From Candidatus Gastranaerophilales bacterium (GTDB lineage: Bacteria; Cyanobacteriota; Vampirovibrionia; Gastranaerophilales; Gastranaerophilaceae): DNA of 64,000 nucleotides. This document shows, one piece after another, positions 16,417-25,138 of the stretch; the stretch's first letter is position 1; every line of letters starts with the position of its first letter. The notes under the pieces were generated by a model that was not told the DNA's origin, did no database searches, and was given only the letters and a program-made list of their open reading frames with translations. The DNA lies in assembly GCA_944324475.1 (NCBI GenBank), contig CALUWK010000004.1:1-64000 (forward strand), read 5' to 3'. Made by a program: the position numbers and the translations under genes.

Positions 16417-16812
16417 ATGGTTTATATTGAAGTTTTAAATGCTTATAAAGAGTTGGAAGAAAATTTGCTTTTAAAAAATGATGCAATAATTAAAAAAGAT
16501 ATAGAACAACTTAATAAATTGGATGAAAATTTAAAGGTGTTAACAGAAAAAATAGGCAAGTTTGATTTAAAAAATTTGTCCAGTTCCTTTACTGACGATC
16601 AAAAAGCAGAATTAAGGCAACTTGGTGAAAAAATAAAGGTTATTCAAGAAAATAACGAAATATTAATAAAACATTCATTAGGTGTTATAAATGGTCTGTT
16701 ATCTGGCATATTAAATATAGCACAATCTGAAATGAATTCATATAATTCAAAAGGGTTGAGTTGTAGCGATGATGAGAGTTTAGATATTTCATCAATCATG
16801 GAAGAAGCATAA
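16417..16812 (+). CDS. flgN: FlgN-like chaperone for hook-filament junction proteins
   Basis: A 131-residue cytoplasmic protein that is helical and coiled-coil-like throughout (ELEENLLLKNDAIIKKDIEQ; KVIQENNEILIKHSLGVINGL). Size, helical content and position directly before flgK and flgL fit the FlgN family, which protects FlgK and FlgL until export. Sequence conservation in this family is low, so gene order carries much of the assignment. Confidence 0.7.
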   Translation: MVYIEVLNAYKELEENLLLKNDAIIKKDIEQLNKLDENLKVLTEKIGKFDLKNLSSSFTDDQKAELRQLGEKIKVIQENNEILIKHSLGVINGLLSGILNIAQSEMNSYNSKGLSCSDDESLDISSIMEEA

Positions 16813-16830
16813 TTAAAAGGATTTATTACT

Positions 16831-18378
16831 ATGTCGCTAAATCAAAGTATGAATATTTCTTTGGGTTCTATGAAAAACAATCAGTATGCACTTACTGTTG
16901 TTTCTCAGAATATTGCAAATATTAATGTTGAGGGATACCATAGGCAAAGAGTTAATTTTGTTACAAATGAATATACAACCAAGTGTAGAAACGTAATTGA
17001 AACTATTAAAGGAATGAATGGTGCAAGCATTTCATCTTTAACTGATTATATTGATGAAGGCATGCTTAAAGATTTAATTGGTAAAAATTCTGATGCTTCA
17101 TATTATAATACTTTAGTCGATGCACTTGGGGATTTGGAAGATATTGCTGATGACCTTGGTGATAATGGTTTAAATGCTCTTTTAAATGATTTTTTTACTG
17201 CAAGTGCTAATCTTGAAAAATATCCTGCAGATATGGCAATAAGACAGCAATATGTTCTTGCCGCGCAAAATGTAGCTGAAAAATTCAATGATATTTCAAA
17301 GAAATATGATAATATTCAAGAAGATAAATTTCAAACTGTTTCAATGAATGTGAGCAGTATAAATAGTCTTTTATCTAAATTGGCATCGGCAAATGAGGCT
17401 CATGCGAAAAATAGTCAAAGTTCTGAAACTCAAGCAAATATTAATTCTATTTTGGAAGAATTGTCTAATTATATTGATATTACAACTGATAAAAATGCAA
17501 ATGGAACAGTCAATCTTTATATTGGAGGAATTGCCGTTGTTCAAGGTAATGAACAAAAGTATACTTTAAATGCTGAATTTGATTCAACTAATCCTGATGA
17601 GGCGGTTAAATTTTCATTACAGTCAACTGAAAATCCTGATTATGTCATTGAAAATGGAATTAATGAGTCTTTTAAAAGTGGTTCGATGAAAGCTTATGTT
17701 GAATTTTTAAATGGCTCCGGGGGTTCATTTTCAAATATAAATGATATGAAAAATGCGCTAAATACTGCCGCTGCGGCTTTTGCAAATGCATTAAACGGTG
17801 TGCAAACATATGATAATGGAGATGTTTTTGCTGCTTCAATTACAACTGATGCTGATGGTAATTTAATTCTTGAAAAAGCTACAAATGCAATGTTTACAAC
17901 AAGTGATGGAACAGGTGTATTTAGTGCTTCAAATATTCAAGTTAATGCTGCTATAATTGAAGATCCCTTTTTGGTTGCAGCAGCAAGAATAGATTTGGCC
18001 GATTATACAGATGAAGCTGGAGTTGTTGATCCTGATTGGATTAAGGCTGTCGGAAATTCTGACAATGCAACGGAAATTACCGCATTGCAAAATGCAAAAA
18101 TATGTAGTTATGGCGGTGGAGTTAATAATTGTACCTTGTCTCAGTTTTTAACAAATAATGCCGCAAAAAATGGTACAGATTTGTCAAATATAGCAGCAAA
18201 AGCTGATACAGCACAGGGTTTAGCGGATAGTGCCATAACAAATTATGCTAATTTAGTTGGAGTTAATTTGGATGAAGAATTATCTGATATGATTAGATAT
18301 CAAAGAGCTTATGAAGCTTCTGCAAAGTTATTTTCAACAATAAACGATCTTATAGGCACAATTATTGGGATGGTGTAA
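16831..18378 (+). CDS. flgK: Hook-filament junction protein FlgK (HAP1)
   Basis: A 515-residue protein. The N-terminus has the SQNIANINVEGYHRQRV motif; residues about 90-170 (ALNDFF...YPADMAIRQQYV) match the D1 region; the C-terminus ends NLDEELSDMIRYQRAYEASA, the conserved terminal coiled coil. It joins hook to filament. An AAAGGA site precedes the ATG. Confidence 0.95.
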   Translation: MSLNQSMNISLGSMKNNQYALTVVSQNIANINVEGYHRQRVNFVTNEYTTKCRNVIETIKGMNGASISSLTDYIDEGMLKDLIGKNSDASYYNTLVDALGDLEDIADDLGDNGLNALLNDFFTASANLEKYPADMAIRQQYVLAAQNVAEKFNDISKKYDNIQEDKFQTVSMNVSSINSLLSKLASANEAHAKNSQSSETQANINSILEELSNYIDITTDKNANGTVNLYIGGIAVVQGNEQKYTLNAEFDSTNPDEAVKFSLQSTENPDYVIENGINESFKSGSMKAYVEFLNGSGGSFSNINDMKNALNTAAAAFANALNGVQTYDNGDVFAASITTDADGNLILEKATNAMFTTSDGTGVFSASNIQVNAAIIEDPFLVAAARIDLADYTDEAGVVDPDWIKAVGNSDNATEITALQNAKICSYGGGVNNCTLSQFLTNNAAKNGTDLSNIAAKADTAQGLADSAITNYANLVGVNLDEELSDMIRYQRAYEASAKLFSTINDLIGTIIGMV

Positions 18379-18398
18379 ATTAAAAAAGGATTTTTATT

Positions 18399-19310
18399 AT
18401 GCGTGTTTCAACTTCTGTAATGTCAAGTCTTGCAACAAATACTATGGGTAATGCATATAATAATTATGCAAATATTTTAGCTAAGATTGCTTCAAATAAA
18501 AATTTTACAAAAGTATCTGAAAATGTTGTTGATGCTACTAGAGTTTTAAAATTGAATGACCAATTAGCAAAATTAAATGAATATCAAAGTAATATTACCC
18601 ATGCAATGAATGAGATGAATCTGGCATATGATACATTGGGTAATGTAACTGAACAATTAAGCGCGATTAATTCTCTGATAGTTGAAGCTGCTAATGCTAC
18701 AACAACTCCTGACTCCGCTAAGGCTATAGCTGATGAAATTAAACAAAGAGTTGCGACAATAAGTGATGAGATGAATACGAAATACATGGATAATTTTATC
18801 TTTTCAGGTACTTATATTTATGAGCAACCTTATATAACTAATGATGCAGGTGAAATTATATATCAAGGTAGTTGTGAAGCTGCAGGGGAACGTAATTTAA
18901 CTATATCGGAAGATACTACGTTTGCATATAATTTTACTGGAGAGGCTATTTTTGGTAAGCAAGACGGTGTTAACGATTTCTTTTCCCAAATGCGTGATTT
19001 AGATAATCTTTTAAATGCTGATACATTAGATTATGATGCAATTAGAGATAAATTAAGTGTTCTTGATTCGGCTACAAGAGGAATTACTCTTGCATATGGT
19101 CAAATTTCTGCTAAGGTTTCAAAGCTTGAATCAACTCAAGAAATTAATAATGATACAATTACTTCTTTAACTGAGAAAAAAGTTGATTTGGAAGAAGTCG
19201 ACATAACCAAGGCTGCTGTTGATCTTGCAAATGCTCAAACTGCACTTCAGGCAAGCTACCAAATAGGTACTGCTATTCTTGGTAGTGTGTCACTTTTGGA
19301 TTATTTGTAG
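18399..19310 (+). CDS. flgL: Hook-filament junction protein FlgL (HAP3)
   Basis: A 303-residue flagellin-family protein: an N-terminal helical region (MRVSTSVMSSLATNTMGNAY), a DNFIFSGTY motif typical of FlgL, and a C-terminal helix rich in Ala, Leu and Gln (AAVDLANAQTALQASYQIG). It is the last gene of the flagellar operon and is followed by a terminator. No flagellin or fliD is in the window. Confidence 0.92.
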   Translation: MRVSTSVMSSLATNTMGNAYNNYANILAKIASNKNFTKVSENVVDATRVLKLNDQLAKLNEYQSNITHAMNEMNLAYDTLGNVTEQLSAINSLIVEAANATTTPDSAKAIADEIKQRVATISDEMNTKYMDNFIFSGTYIYEQPYITNDAGEIIYQGSCEAAGERNLTISEDTTFAYNFTGEAIFGKQDGVNDFFSQMRDLDNLLNADTLDYDAIRDKLSVLDSATRGITLAYGQISAKVSKLESTQEINNDTITSLTEKKVDLEEVDITKAAVDLANAQTALQASYQIGTAILGSVSLLDYL

Positions 19311-19349
19311 AGAGCTATTTGCAAAAATATGTTTAAAACTTACCATTGT

Positions 19350-19377
19350 CCTCTTATGATTTAAGAGGCTTTTTTTA
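19350..19377 (+). terminator. Terminator of the flagellar operon
   Basis: CCTCTTA and TAAGAGG form a hairpin with a short loop followed by CTTTTTTT, 40 bp after the flgL stop. Confidence 0.85.
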
Positions 19378-19431
19378 TACTTACATTATAAATCTTTAGA
19401 TTTATTTTTCTATAAAAATCATCTATATGGA

Positions 19432-21348
19432 CTACATTTTTTTAAATTCTTCAATAGAATATATGAAAGCTTCAACTAGTTCTTTTGAATATTTTTTGTT
19501 TACGTTTTGCTTTATTTCTTCTATAGCTTCATCTATTGTATAGGCTTTTCTGTATGGACGATAAGAAATCATCGCAAAGTAGCTGTCAGTAATTAAAATT
19601 ATTTGAGATGTGGTTGGAATTTCTTCACCTTTTTTGTTACTTGGATAGCCTGTTCCATCCCAATTTTCGTGATGATGTTCTATTATCGGAATAATATTTG
19701 AAACGGAACTTATTGGTTTTAAAATTTCTTGTGCTCCTACTATGGGGTGTTTTTTAATTTCGTCTTTCTCTTTTTGATTAAGAGGTGCTGGTTTTTTCAA
19801 AAGTTCCTTTGGCATCATAGTATTTCCGATGTCATATAAGAGCATTGCAATTTTTAACTTGTCGATTTCTGCTTTTGAAAGGTTCATTCTTTTTGCTATT
19901 AATGTTGCTAAGGTAACTTTATTTTTTGTGCTTCCCTCTTGATATAAAGGAAAATACGATTTTGATATTGAATCAACTATGCTATATAGCATTTCTTGAG
20001 TTGAGGTTCCTGATGAATCATTTTGTTTTAGTTGTAATTTTTCAATTAAATCAGATGCAACTTTTTTATTAAACGGAATTCGATGTTGAGTTAATATGTC
20101 TACAAAGGCATCAATTGCAATATCTTGCCATGAAGTTATGTTATCTGTATCTGCAAGAGTTACTTGGTTTCTTCCCTTTTGTTTTGATGAATACATTGCT
20201 TTGTCGCACATTTCAAAGAGTTCATCAATGTTTGTTGTTTGTTCTATGAAACTTGCAACACCTAATGAAGCCGTTATACCGTTTTCTAAACCTTCAATTT
20301 TGGCTGATTCAATAGATGTTCTTATACGTTCTGCTGCTGCAATTCCACCTTTTGTGTCAATTCCAGGTAATATTATAAAAAATTCTTCTCCTCCAAAACG
20401 AGAGGGAATGTCGACACTTCTGGCATTCTTTGTTATAACATTTGCGATGGTTATAATGGCTTTATCACCCATTGAATGGCCGTAAGTGTCGTTAATTTTT
20501 TTTAGGTGATCAAGGTCGAGTCCGATTAAACAAAATGGTTGTTTTGTTCTGAGTGAGCGGGTTGCTTCTCGATGAAGGGCATCCTCGAAAAATCTCCTGT
20601 TAAAAAGATTAGTTAAATGGTCTGTAACTGCTTGTTTTTTAACTGTTTCAAAAAGATTTGCTATTGTTATTGCAAGTTCAATTTGTCTTGTAAATAGATT
20701 TAGAAAGCTTAATTCATCTCCTTTGAGTTCTTTTCTGGGAGAAAAAACGGATAAAAATCCGCTAAATTGATCCTTAACGGAGATTGGAAAAATTATTATT
20801 GTTTTAACATTATTGTTTTCGGTGTATTTTTTGAAAGCTTCTTCGTTAATGTTTGGAATATTATCTTGAATAAATTCTTTTAAACTTATATAATAGCTTA
20901 CTTCTTTGTTTTTAACAGCATTTTCGATTATTCCGTTTTCTTTTGGATATAGTTTAAAGTCATATATATTTTCATCTGTTAAATCTGACATTTTAGATGA
21001 AAAATCGTTTTCAAGATAGGTTTTGAGAATGTAGCAGGGACCTTTTTCATCATATTGTTTTTGGGCAATAAAACTGTAAATATATCCAAATTCACCGTAT
21101 AAACTTGAAACAATGGTCTCCAGTACGCTGGATAAGGGTCTTGATGAGTTCATCATATCCCAGACTTGTTCAAGCGTTAAAAGAGTTTGATTTGCAAGGC
21201 GTAATTCTTCTGTGCGTTGAGCAATTTCTTTTTCGAGGACAATATTTCTCTGGTATACCTCGTAAACATCTTTTGTTTCATCGGCAATTTTGCTTTCAAC
21301 ATCTTTTAGTTTTTTGGCTGACTGTGATAACCAATCTAAAATTCCCAT
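19432..21348 (-). CDS. GAF-GGDEF-HD-GYP protein (c-di-GMP turnover), altered HD site
   Basis: A 638-residue cytoplasmic protein. A coiled coil (residues about 15-60) precedes a GAF sensor (about 65-215). The GGDEF domain (about 225-390) has GGEEF at 319-323 and an RSVD inhibitory I-site at 310-313, exactly five residues before it, so diguanylate cyclase activity is likely. The C-terminal HD-GYP domain keeps HHHENWDGTGYP (558-569) but the HD pair itself reads Tyr505-Asp506 in LLYDIGN instead of LLHDIGK, so phosphodiesterase activity is doubtful. It lies between the flagellar operon and pilT, in keeping with motility control. TATAAT is exactly 6 nt before the ATG and no ribosome binding site is seen. 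Confidence 0.9.
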   Translation of the reverse strand: MGILDWLSQSAKKLKDVESKIADETKDVYEVYQRNIVLEKEIAQRTEELRLANQTLLTLEQVWDMMNSSRPLSSVLETIVSSLYGEFGYIYSFIAQKQYDEKGPCYILKTYLENDFSSKMSDLTDENIYDFKLYPKENGIIENAVKNKEVSYYISLKEFIQDNIPNINEEAFKKYTENNNVKTIIIFPISVKDQFSGFLSVFSPRKELKGDELSFLNLFTRQIELAITIANLFETVKKQAVTDHLTNLFNRRFFEDALHREATRSLRTKQPFCLIGLDLDHLKKINDTYGHSMGDKAIITIANVITKNARSVDIPSRFGGEEFFIILPGIDTKGGIAAAERIRTSIESAKIEGLENGITASLGVASFIEQTTNIDELFEMCDKAMYSSKQKGRNQVTLADTDNITSWQDIAIDAFVDILTQHRIPFNKKVASDLIEKLQLKQNDSSGTSTQEMLYSIVDSISKSYFPLYQEGSTKNKVTLATLIAKRMNLSKAEIDKLKIAMLLYDIGNTMMPKELLKKPAPLNQKEKDEIKKHPIVGAQEILKPISSVSNIIPIIEHHHENWDGTGYPSNKKGEEIPTTSQIILITDSYFAMISYRPYRKAYTIDEAIEEIKQNVNKKYSKELVEAFIYSIEEFKKM

Positions 21349-21354
21349 AGGTTG

Positions 21355-21360
21355 ATTATA
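21355..21360 (-). promoter_or_regulatory. Possible leaderless promoter -10 element
   Basis: TATAAT followed by CAACCT and the ATG of the GGDEF/HD-GYP gene. Transcription would start at about the A of the ATG. A TTTACT about 18 bp upstream could be the -35 element. Confidence 0.45.
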
Positions 21361-21468
21361 ACCTAATAATTTTAAAAAAGTAAAGAAAATAGTTTAAATT
21401 GTTGATTAATAAAATGTTTAATCATAGTATTCTTAAAAATATCAGATGTAATTATATAGGATATTGTA

Positions 21469-22560
21469 ATGGTAATTGAAGAAATTTTAGAATTGGCTGT
21501 TTCGAAAAAAGCAAGTGATATACATATATCGGCTAATTTACCACCTGTTCTCAGAATTGATGGTAAATTGTTTAGAACAAATTTGCCGGTTTTGTCTTCT
21601 GATGACGTTGAGACTATAATTTTTCCGATTTTATCGAATGATCAAAGAAGAGAATTGGAACAAAATTGGGAATTGGATTTTGGATACGGACTTCATGGGG
21701 TTGGTCGTTTTCGTGTGAATGTTTATCGTGATAAAGGTTCTTATGCGGCTGCATTTAGAACAATAAATTCAACACCTCCTAATTTTGACGATTTAGGTTT
21801 GCCTGAAGTTATGAAAAAAATTGCTGAGCGTCCACGTGGCTTGATTCTTGTAACAGGACCCACAGGGTCAGGTAAATCCACTACTCTTGCTGCTATGATA
21901 GATTACATTAATTCAACAAGGGTAGAACACGTATTAACTATAGAAGATCCTATTGAGTTTATTCATCAAAGTAAAAAATGTGTTATTCATCAACGTGAAC
22001 TTGGACAAGATACAAAGTCTGTTGCAAATGCTCTAAAGTCTGCATTACGCGAAGATCCTGATGTTATACTGGTTGGTGAAATGAGAGACCTTGAAACTAT
22101 GCGTCTTGCTTTAACTGCAGCAGAAACAGGGCATTTGGTTTTGGGAACACTGCATACTTCAAGTGCTTCTCAGACAATAGATAGAATTGTTGATATTTTT
22201 CCTGAAGTTCAACAACAACAAATTAGATTACAGTTATCAATAAGCTTGGTTGCCGTATTTTCACAGTGCTTGTTGCCAAAACTTCAACCGAATGGTATGA
22301 AAAAAGGTCGCGTTATGGCGCAAGAAATTATGATTGTTAATTCTGCTATAGCAAATTTAATTCGAGAACAGAAAACCGCGCAAATATATTCTGCTATTCA
22401 AACAGGTACAGGAGTTGGAATGCAGACGTTAGATATGTGTTTAAAAGATTTGGTTAATAAAAAATTGGTTGATCCTTTGGATGCTATTACTAAATCGCAA
22501 CGACCTGATGAATTTAAACGTTCAATTGGGATGATTGACAGCGGACATGGTTTTATGTAA
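21469..22560 (+). CDS. pilT: Type IV pilus retraction ATPase PilT
   Basis: A 363-residue hexameric ATPase. SDIHISANLPPVLRIDGKL at the N-terminus, Walker A in GPTGSGKST, the Asp box IEDPIEF, Walker B in DPDVILVGEMRD, and the His box LGTLHTSSASQTIDR are all present. The AIRNLIRE-like motif reads AIANLIREQK, as in PilT rather than PilB. It powers pilus retraction and twitching. It stands alone here, apart from other pilus genes. AGGA lies about 8 nt upstream of the start. Confidence 0.95.
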   Translation: MVIEEILELAVSKKASDIHISANLPPVLRIDGKLFRTNLPVLSSDDVETIIFPILSNDQRRELEQNWELDFGYGLHGVGRFRVNVYRDKGSYAAAFRTINSTPPNFDDLGLPEVMKKIAERPRGLILVTGPTGSGKSTTLAAMIDYINSTRVEHVLTIEDPIEFIHQSKKCVIHQRELGQDTKSVANALKSALREDPDVILVGEMRDLETMRLALTAAETGHLVLGTLHTSSASQTIDRIVDIFPEVQQQQIRLQLSISLVAVFSQCLLPKLQPNGMKKGRVMAQEIMIVNSAIANLIREQKTAQIYSAIQTGTGVGMQTLDMCLKDLVNKKLVDPLDAITKSQRPDEFKRSIGMIDSGHGFM

Positions 22561-22613
22561 TTGTTAAGAAACTATAAAATAAATAAAATTAATATTTGTA
22601 AAAATTTATGTTC

Positions 22614-22641
22614 TTGTTAAAATTATTATACAGTGTAAAAT
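22614..22641 (+). promoter_or_regulatory. Putative promoter of the rpmG-secE-nusG-rplK-rplA region
   Basis: TTGTTA at 22614-22619, a 16-bp spacer, and an extended -10 TGTAAAAT (hexamer 22636-22641). Confidence 0.5.
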
Positions 22642-22646
22642 TAATC

Positions 22647-22672
22647 AGAATGTCCCGTGTTGTGGACATTCT
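22647..22672 (+). repeat. Perfect 9-bp inverted repeat in the rpmG leader
   Basis: AGAATGTCC and GGACATTCT enclose an 8-nt loop just downstream of the putative promoter and about 50 nt before rpmG. No T run follows, so it is not a simple terminator. It could be a mRNA leader structure for translational control of the ribosomal protein or a stabilising 5' stem. Confidence 0.6.
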
Positions 22673-22720
22673 ATTAATAAGGAACGTTAAAGTTTTAGAC
22701 CCCAAGAAAGGCAGTAGACA

Positions 22721-22888
22721 ATGGGAATTAAAGGCAAAAATGATAAAATGGTAGTTCTTGCTTGCGAGGATTGTAAGGAGAGAAATTATACTACTACCAA
22801 GAATAAAAAAACAAATAAAGAAAGAATGGAGTTGAACAAATATTGTCCAACTTGTAGAAAACATACTGTTCATAAGGAAACTAAATAA
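22721..22888 (+). CDS. rpmG: 50S ribosomal protein L33
   Basis: A 55-residue protein, the normal size for L33: [18 protein letters not shown] at the start, [14 protein letters not shown] at the end. Two CxxC pairs show it is the zinc-binding (C+) form. AAGAAAGG precedes the ATG. The order rpmG, tRNA-Trp, secE, nusG, rplK, rplA is a common bacterial arrangement. Confidence 0.95.
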   Translation: MGIKGKNDKMVVLACEDCKERNYTTTKNKKTNKERMELNKYCPTCRKHTVHKETK

Positions 22889-22905
22889 AGATTTACGCTA
22901 AATTA

Positions 22906-22978
22906 GCGTCCTTAGTTCAGTTGGTAGAACGTCGGTCTCCAAAACCGGATGTCGAGGGTTCGAGTCCTTCAGGGCGCG
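22906..22978 (+). tRNA. trnW: tRNA-Trp (CCA anticodon)
   Basis: A full cloverleaf: acceptor GCGTCCT pairs with AGGGCGC plus discriminator G; anticodon stem TCGGT/ACCGG with loop CTCCAAA gives anticodon CCA at 22939-22941; T arm has TTCGAGT loop. The 3' CCA is not encoded. It sits in the usual position before secE. Confidence 0.97.
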
Positions 22979-23004
22979 ATTTATAAAAATGGAAAGTAAC
23001 AAAC

Positions 23005-23223
23005 ATGGCACCTGTTGAGAAAAATATAGTAAAAAGTGATTATAAAGAAATGTTAACAACCTATTTTAAGGGTGTTAAGGCTGAGTGGTCAAAGGTTTCG
23101 TGGCCTACCCGTAAGCAAGTTATTGTTGAAACCGGGGTTGTATTAGCTGTTGTTGTGTTTTTTACTTTGGTTGTGTATTTTATGGATATAATTTTTAAAG
23201 CTCTTTTGGGTCTAATTAAGTAA
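23005..23223 (+). CDS. secE: Preprotein translocase subunit SecE
   Basis: A 72-residue single-pass inner-membrane protein: a cytoplasmic helix containing VKAEWSKVSWPTRKQV, the family signature, and one C-terminal membrane segment. It stabilises SecY in the translocon. nusG follows 10 bp later. Confidence 0.95.
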   Translation: MAPVEKNIVKSDYKEMLTTYFKGVKAEWSKVSWPTRKQVIVETGVVLAVVVFFTLVVYFMDIIFKALLGLIK

Positions 23224-23233
23224 AGGTTGAAAA

Positions 23234-23869
23234 ATGGCAGAAAAAGAAAATGAAATGCAAAATTCTTCAAATGAAAACATTAATGAAAATGTTGAGGAGA
23301 ATATCTACATTAGTAAAGAGCCTACTCATAATGTTGAAAAGGCACCTAAGAAAAGATGGTATGTTGTTCATACTTATTCGGGATATGAAAATAAGGTTAA
23401 AGTTAATCTCGAGAAACGTATTGAATATATGAACATGGGTGAAAAGATTTTTAGGATTGAAGTTCCTCAAAAGACAATTACTCAAGTTCGTGCAGGTAAA
23501 AAAACAAAAAAAGAAGAAAAGATTTTCCCTGGATATGTTTTAGTTGAAATGATAATGGATGATGATTCTTGGTATGTTGTAAGACATACAGCAGGTGTTA
23601 CTAAATTTGTTGGTACGGCTAAAAAACCAATTCCTGCAAAGGATTCGGAAATCAAAAAAATTATTCATAGAGGTCAACAAACAACTGCAAAAGTTGAACT
23701 TGATGTTAAAGTTGGCGATAAGGTTCGTATTGTTTCGGGACCTTTTGCCGAATTTATCGGTGATATTACTGAAGTTTATCCTGATAAATCAAAACTAAGG
23801 GCTATGGTGTCTATATTTGGTCGTGAGACACCTGTAGAGTTGGAATATAAACAAATTCAAAAAGTATAA
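23234..23869 (+). CDS. nusG: Transcription termination/antitermination factor NusG
   Basis: A 211-residue protein. An acidic N-terminal extension of about 36 residues precedes the NGN domain (WYVVHTYSGYENKVK; FPGYVLVEM; TAGVTKFVG), and a KOW domain (GDKVRIVSGPFAEF) ends it. It binds RNA polymerase and couples transcription to translation or Rho. The extension is the main difference from E. coli NusG. Confidence 0.95.
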   Translation: MAEKENEMQNSSNENINENVEENIYISKEPTHNVEKAPKKRWYVVHTYSGYENKVKVNLEKRIEYMNMGEKIFRIEVPQKTITQVRAGKKTKKEEKIFPGYVLVEMIMDDDSWYVVRHTAGVTKFVGTAKKPIPAKDSEIKKIIHRGQQTTAKVELDVKVGDKVRIVSGPFAEFIGDITEVYPDKSKLRAMVSIFGRETPVELEYKQIQKV

Positions 23870-23899
23870 TGTGCAAATTGTGGAAGGGTTAAAAACCCG

Positions 23900-23916
23900 T
23901 AATTACCACGAAAGGA
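23900..23916 (+). repeat. Leader element copy 1, before rplK
   Basis: TAATTACCACGAAAGGA, identical to 24388-24404 before rplA. It ends in the ribosome binding site. A short hairpin (GGGTT/AACCC, 23887-23897) precedes it. Confidence 0.8.
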
Positions 23917-23923
23917 GAATAAA

Positions 23924-24361
23924 ATGGCACCTAAATCAAACAAAAAAATTACCGGCAAAATTAAACTGCAAATTGAAGCCGGAAAGGCAAATCCATCACC
24001 TCCGGTTGGTCCGGCTTTGGGTCAAAAGGGCGTTAATATAATGGAATTTTGCAAACAGTTCAATGAAAGAACTGCTTCTCAGGCAGGATATATTATTCCT
24101 GTTGTAATTGATGTTTATGAAGACAGATCATTTGATTTTGTAGTTAAATCACCACCTGCGGCAGTTTTAATTAAGAAAGAATTAAATCTTCCAAAAGGTT
24201 CTTCTGTTCCTAATAAGACTAAAGTTGCTCAAATTACTCAGGAACAGCTTGAAAAAATTGCAAAAATTAAAATGAATGACTTAAATGCAACTACTCTTGA
24301 GGCTGCTGTAGAAATGATTAAAGGTACAGCAAGAGCTATGGGTGTTACTGTTGCTCAATAG
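23924..24361 (+). CDS. rplK: 50S ribosomal protein L11
   Basis: A 145-residue protein, full length: [20 protein letters not shown] and [14 protein letters not shown] at the N-terminus, [12 protein letters not shown] in the middle and [10 protein letters not shown] at the C-terminus. It forms the stalk base with 23S rRNA. AAAGGAG gives a strong ribosome binding site. Confidence 0.97.
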   Translation: MAPKSNKKITGKIKLQIEAGKANPSPPVGPALGQKGVNIMEFCKQFNERTASQAGYIIPVVIDVYEDRSFDFVVKSPPAAVLIKKELNLPKGSSVPNKTKVAQITQEQLEKIAKIKMNDLNATTLEAAVEMIKGTARAMGVTVAQ

Positions 24362-24387
24362 TTAGAGATGGGAGGCAATTTTGCCGC

Positions 24388-24404
24388 TAATTACCACGAA
24401 AGGA
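24388..24404 (+). repeat. Leader element copy 2, before rplA
   Basis: TAATTACCACGAAAGGA, identical to the copy before rplK over 17 nt. It is also preceded by a small hairpin, GGCAA/TTGCC (24374-24385). The repeat supports an rplA start at 24413 rather than the in-frame ATG at 24368, which lies upstream of the element. Confidence 0.8.
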
Positions 24405-24412
24405 AGAAGAAA

Positions 24413-25138
24413 ATGTCGAAATTAACAAAAAAACAAAAGAAAATAAACGAGATGTTGGAGGGATTTGTTCAACCTACATCCGCGCTTGAAGCAATTAAAA
24501 AGCTTCAGGAAGTTGCGAGTGTAACATCTAAATTTGACGAAACGCTAGAATGTCATATGCGTCTTGGTATTGATGTAAAACATGCTGACCAACAAATTAG
24601 ATCAACAACAGTTTTGCCTGCGGGATTAGGTAAAGAAGTCAGAGTTTGTGTGATTGCGAAAGCAGATCTTGTTTCTGCGGCTAAAGATGCAGGGGCAAAT
24701 GAAGCAGGTTCTGAGGAAATTATTGATAAAATTTCAGGCGGCTGGTTTGAATTTGATACATTGATTGCAACACCTGATATGATGCCAAAGCTTGGTAAAT
24801 TAGGTAGAGTACTTGGTCCTAAGGGCTTAATGCCAAATCCAAAAACAGGTACAGTTACAGTTGATGTAGCTAAAGCCGTTAAGGACGCAAAAGCAGGTAA
24901 AGTTGAATTTCGTGCTGATAAGCAAGGTATGATTCACGTACCGTTGGGTAAAATGAAATTTTCAACAGATGATTTGATGAAAAATTTTGTAACTTTAGCT
25001 GATGCAGTATTAAAAGCAAAGCCTTCAAGTGCTAAAGGTACATATTTAAAATCAATATACCTTTCTACCACTATGGGACCGGGTATCAAATTGGATGCTA
25101 GAAATATCCCGACAGAAGTTAAGGCTTATGCCGGTTAG
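24413..25138 (+). CDS. rplA: 50S ribosomal protein L1
   Basis: A 241-residue protein, full length: [33 protein letters not shown] and [19 protein letters not shown] are diagnostic. It binds 23S rRNA at the L1 stalk and in many bacteria represses its own operon. The start at 24413 follows an AAAGGAAGAAG site; the 15-residue upstream extension is rejected. A strong terminator-like hairpin follows within 20 bp of the stop, and rplJ/rplL do not follow. Confidence 0.96.
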   Translation: MSKLTKKQKKINEMLEGFVQPTSALEAIKKLQEVASVTSKFDETLECHMRLGIDVKHADQQIRSTTVLPAGLGKEVRVCVIAKADLVSAAKDAGANEAGSEEIIDKISGGWFEFDTLIATPDMMPKLGKLGRVLGPKGLMPNPKTGTVTVDVAKAVKDAKAGKVEFRADKQGMIHVPLGKMKFSTDDLMKNFVTLADAVLKAKPSSAKGTYLKSIYLSTTMGPGIKLDARNIPTEVKAYAG

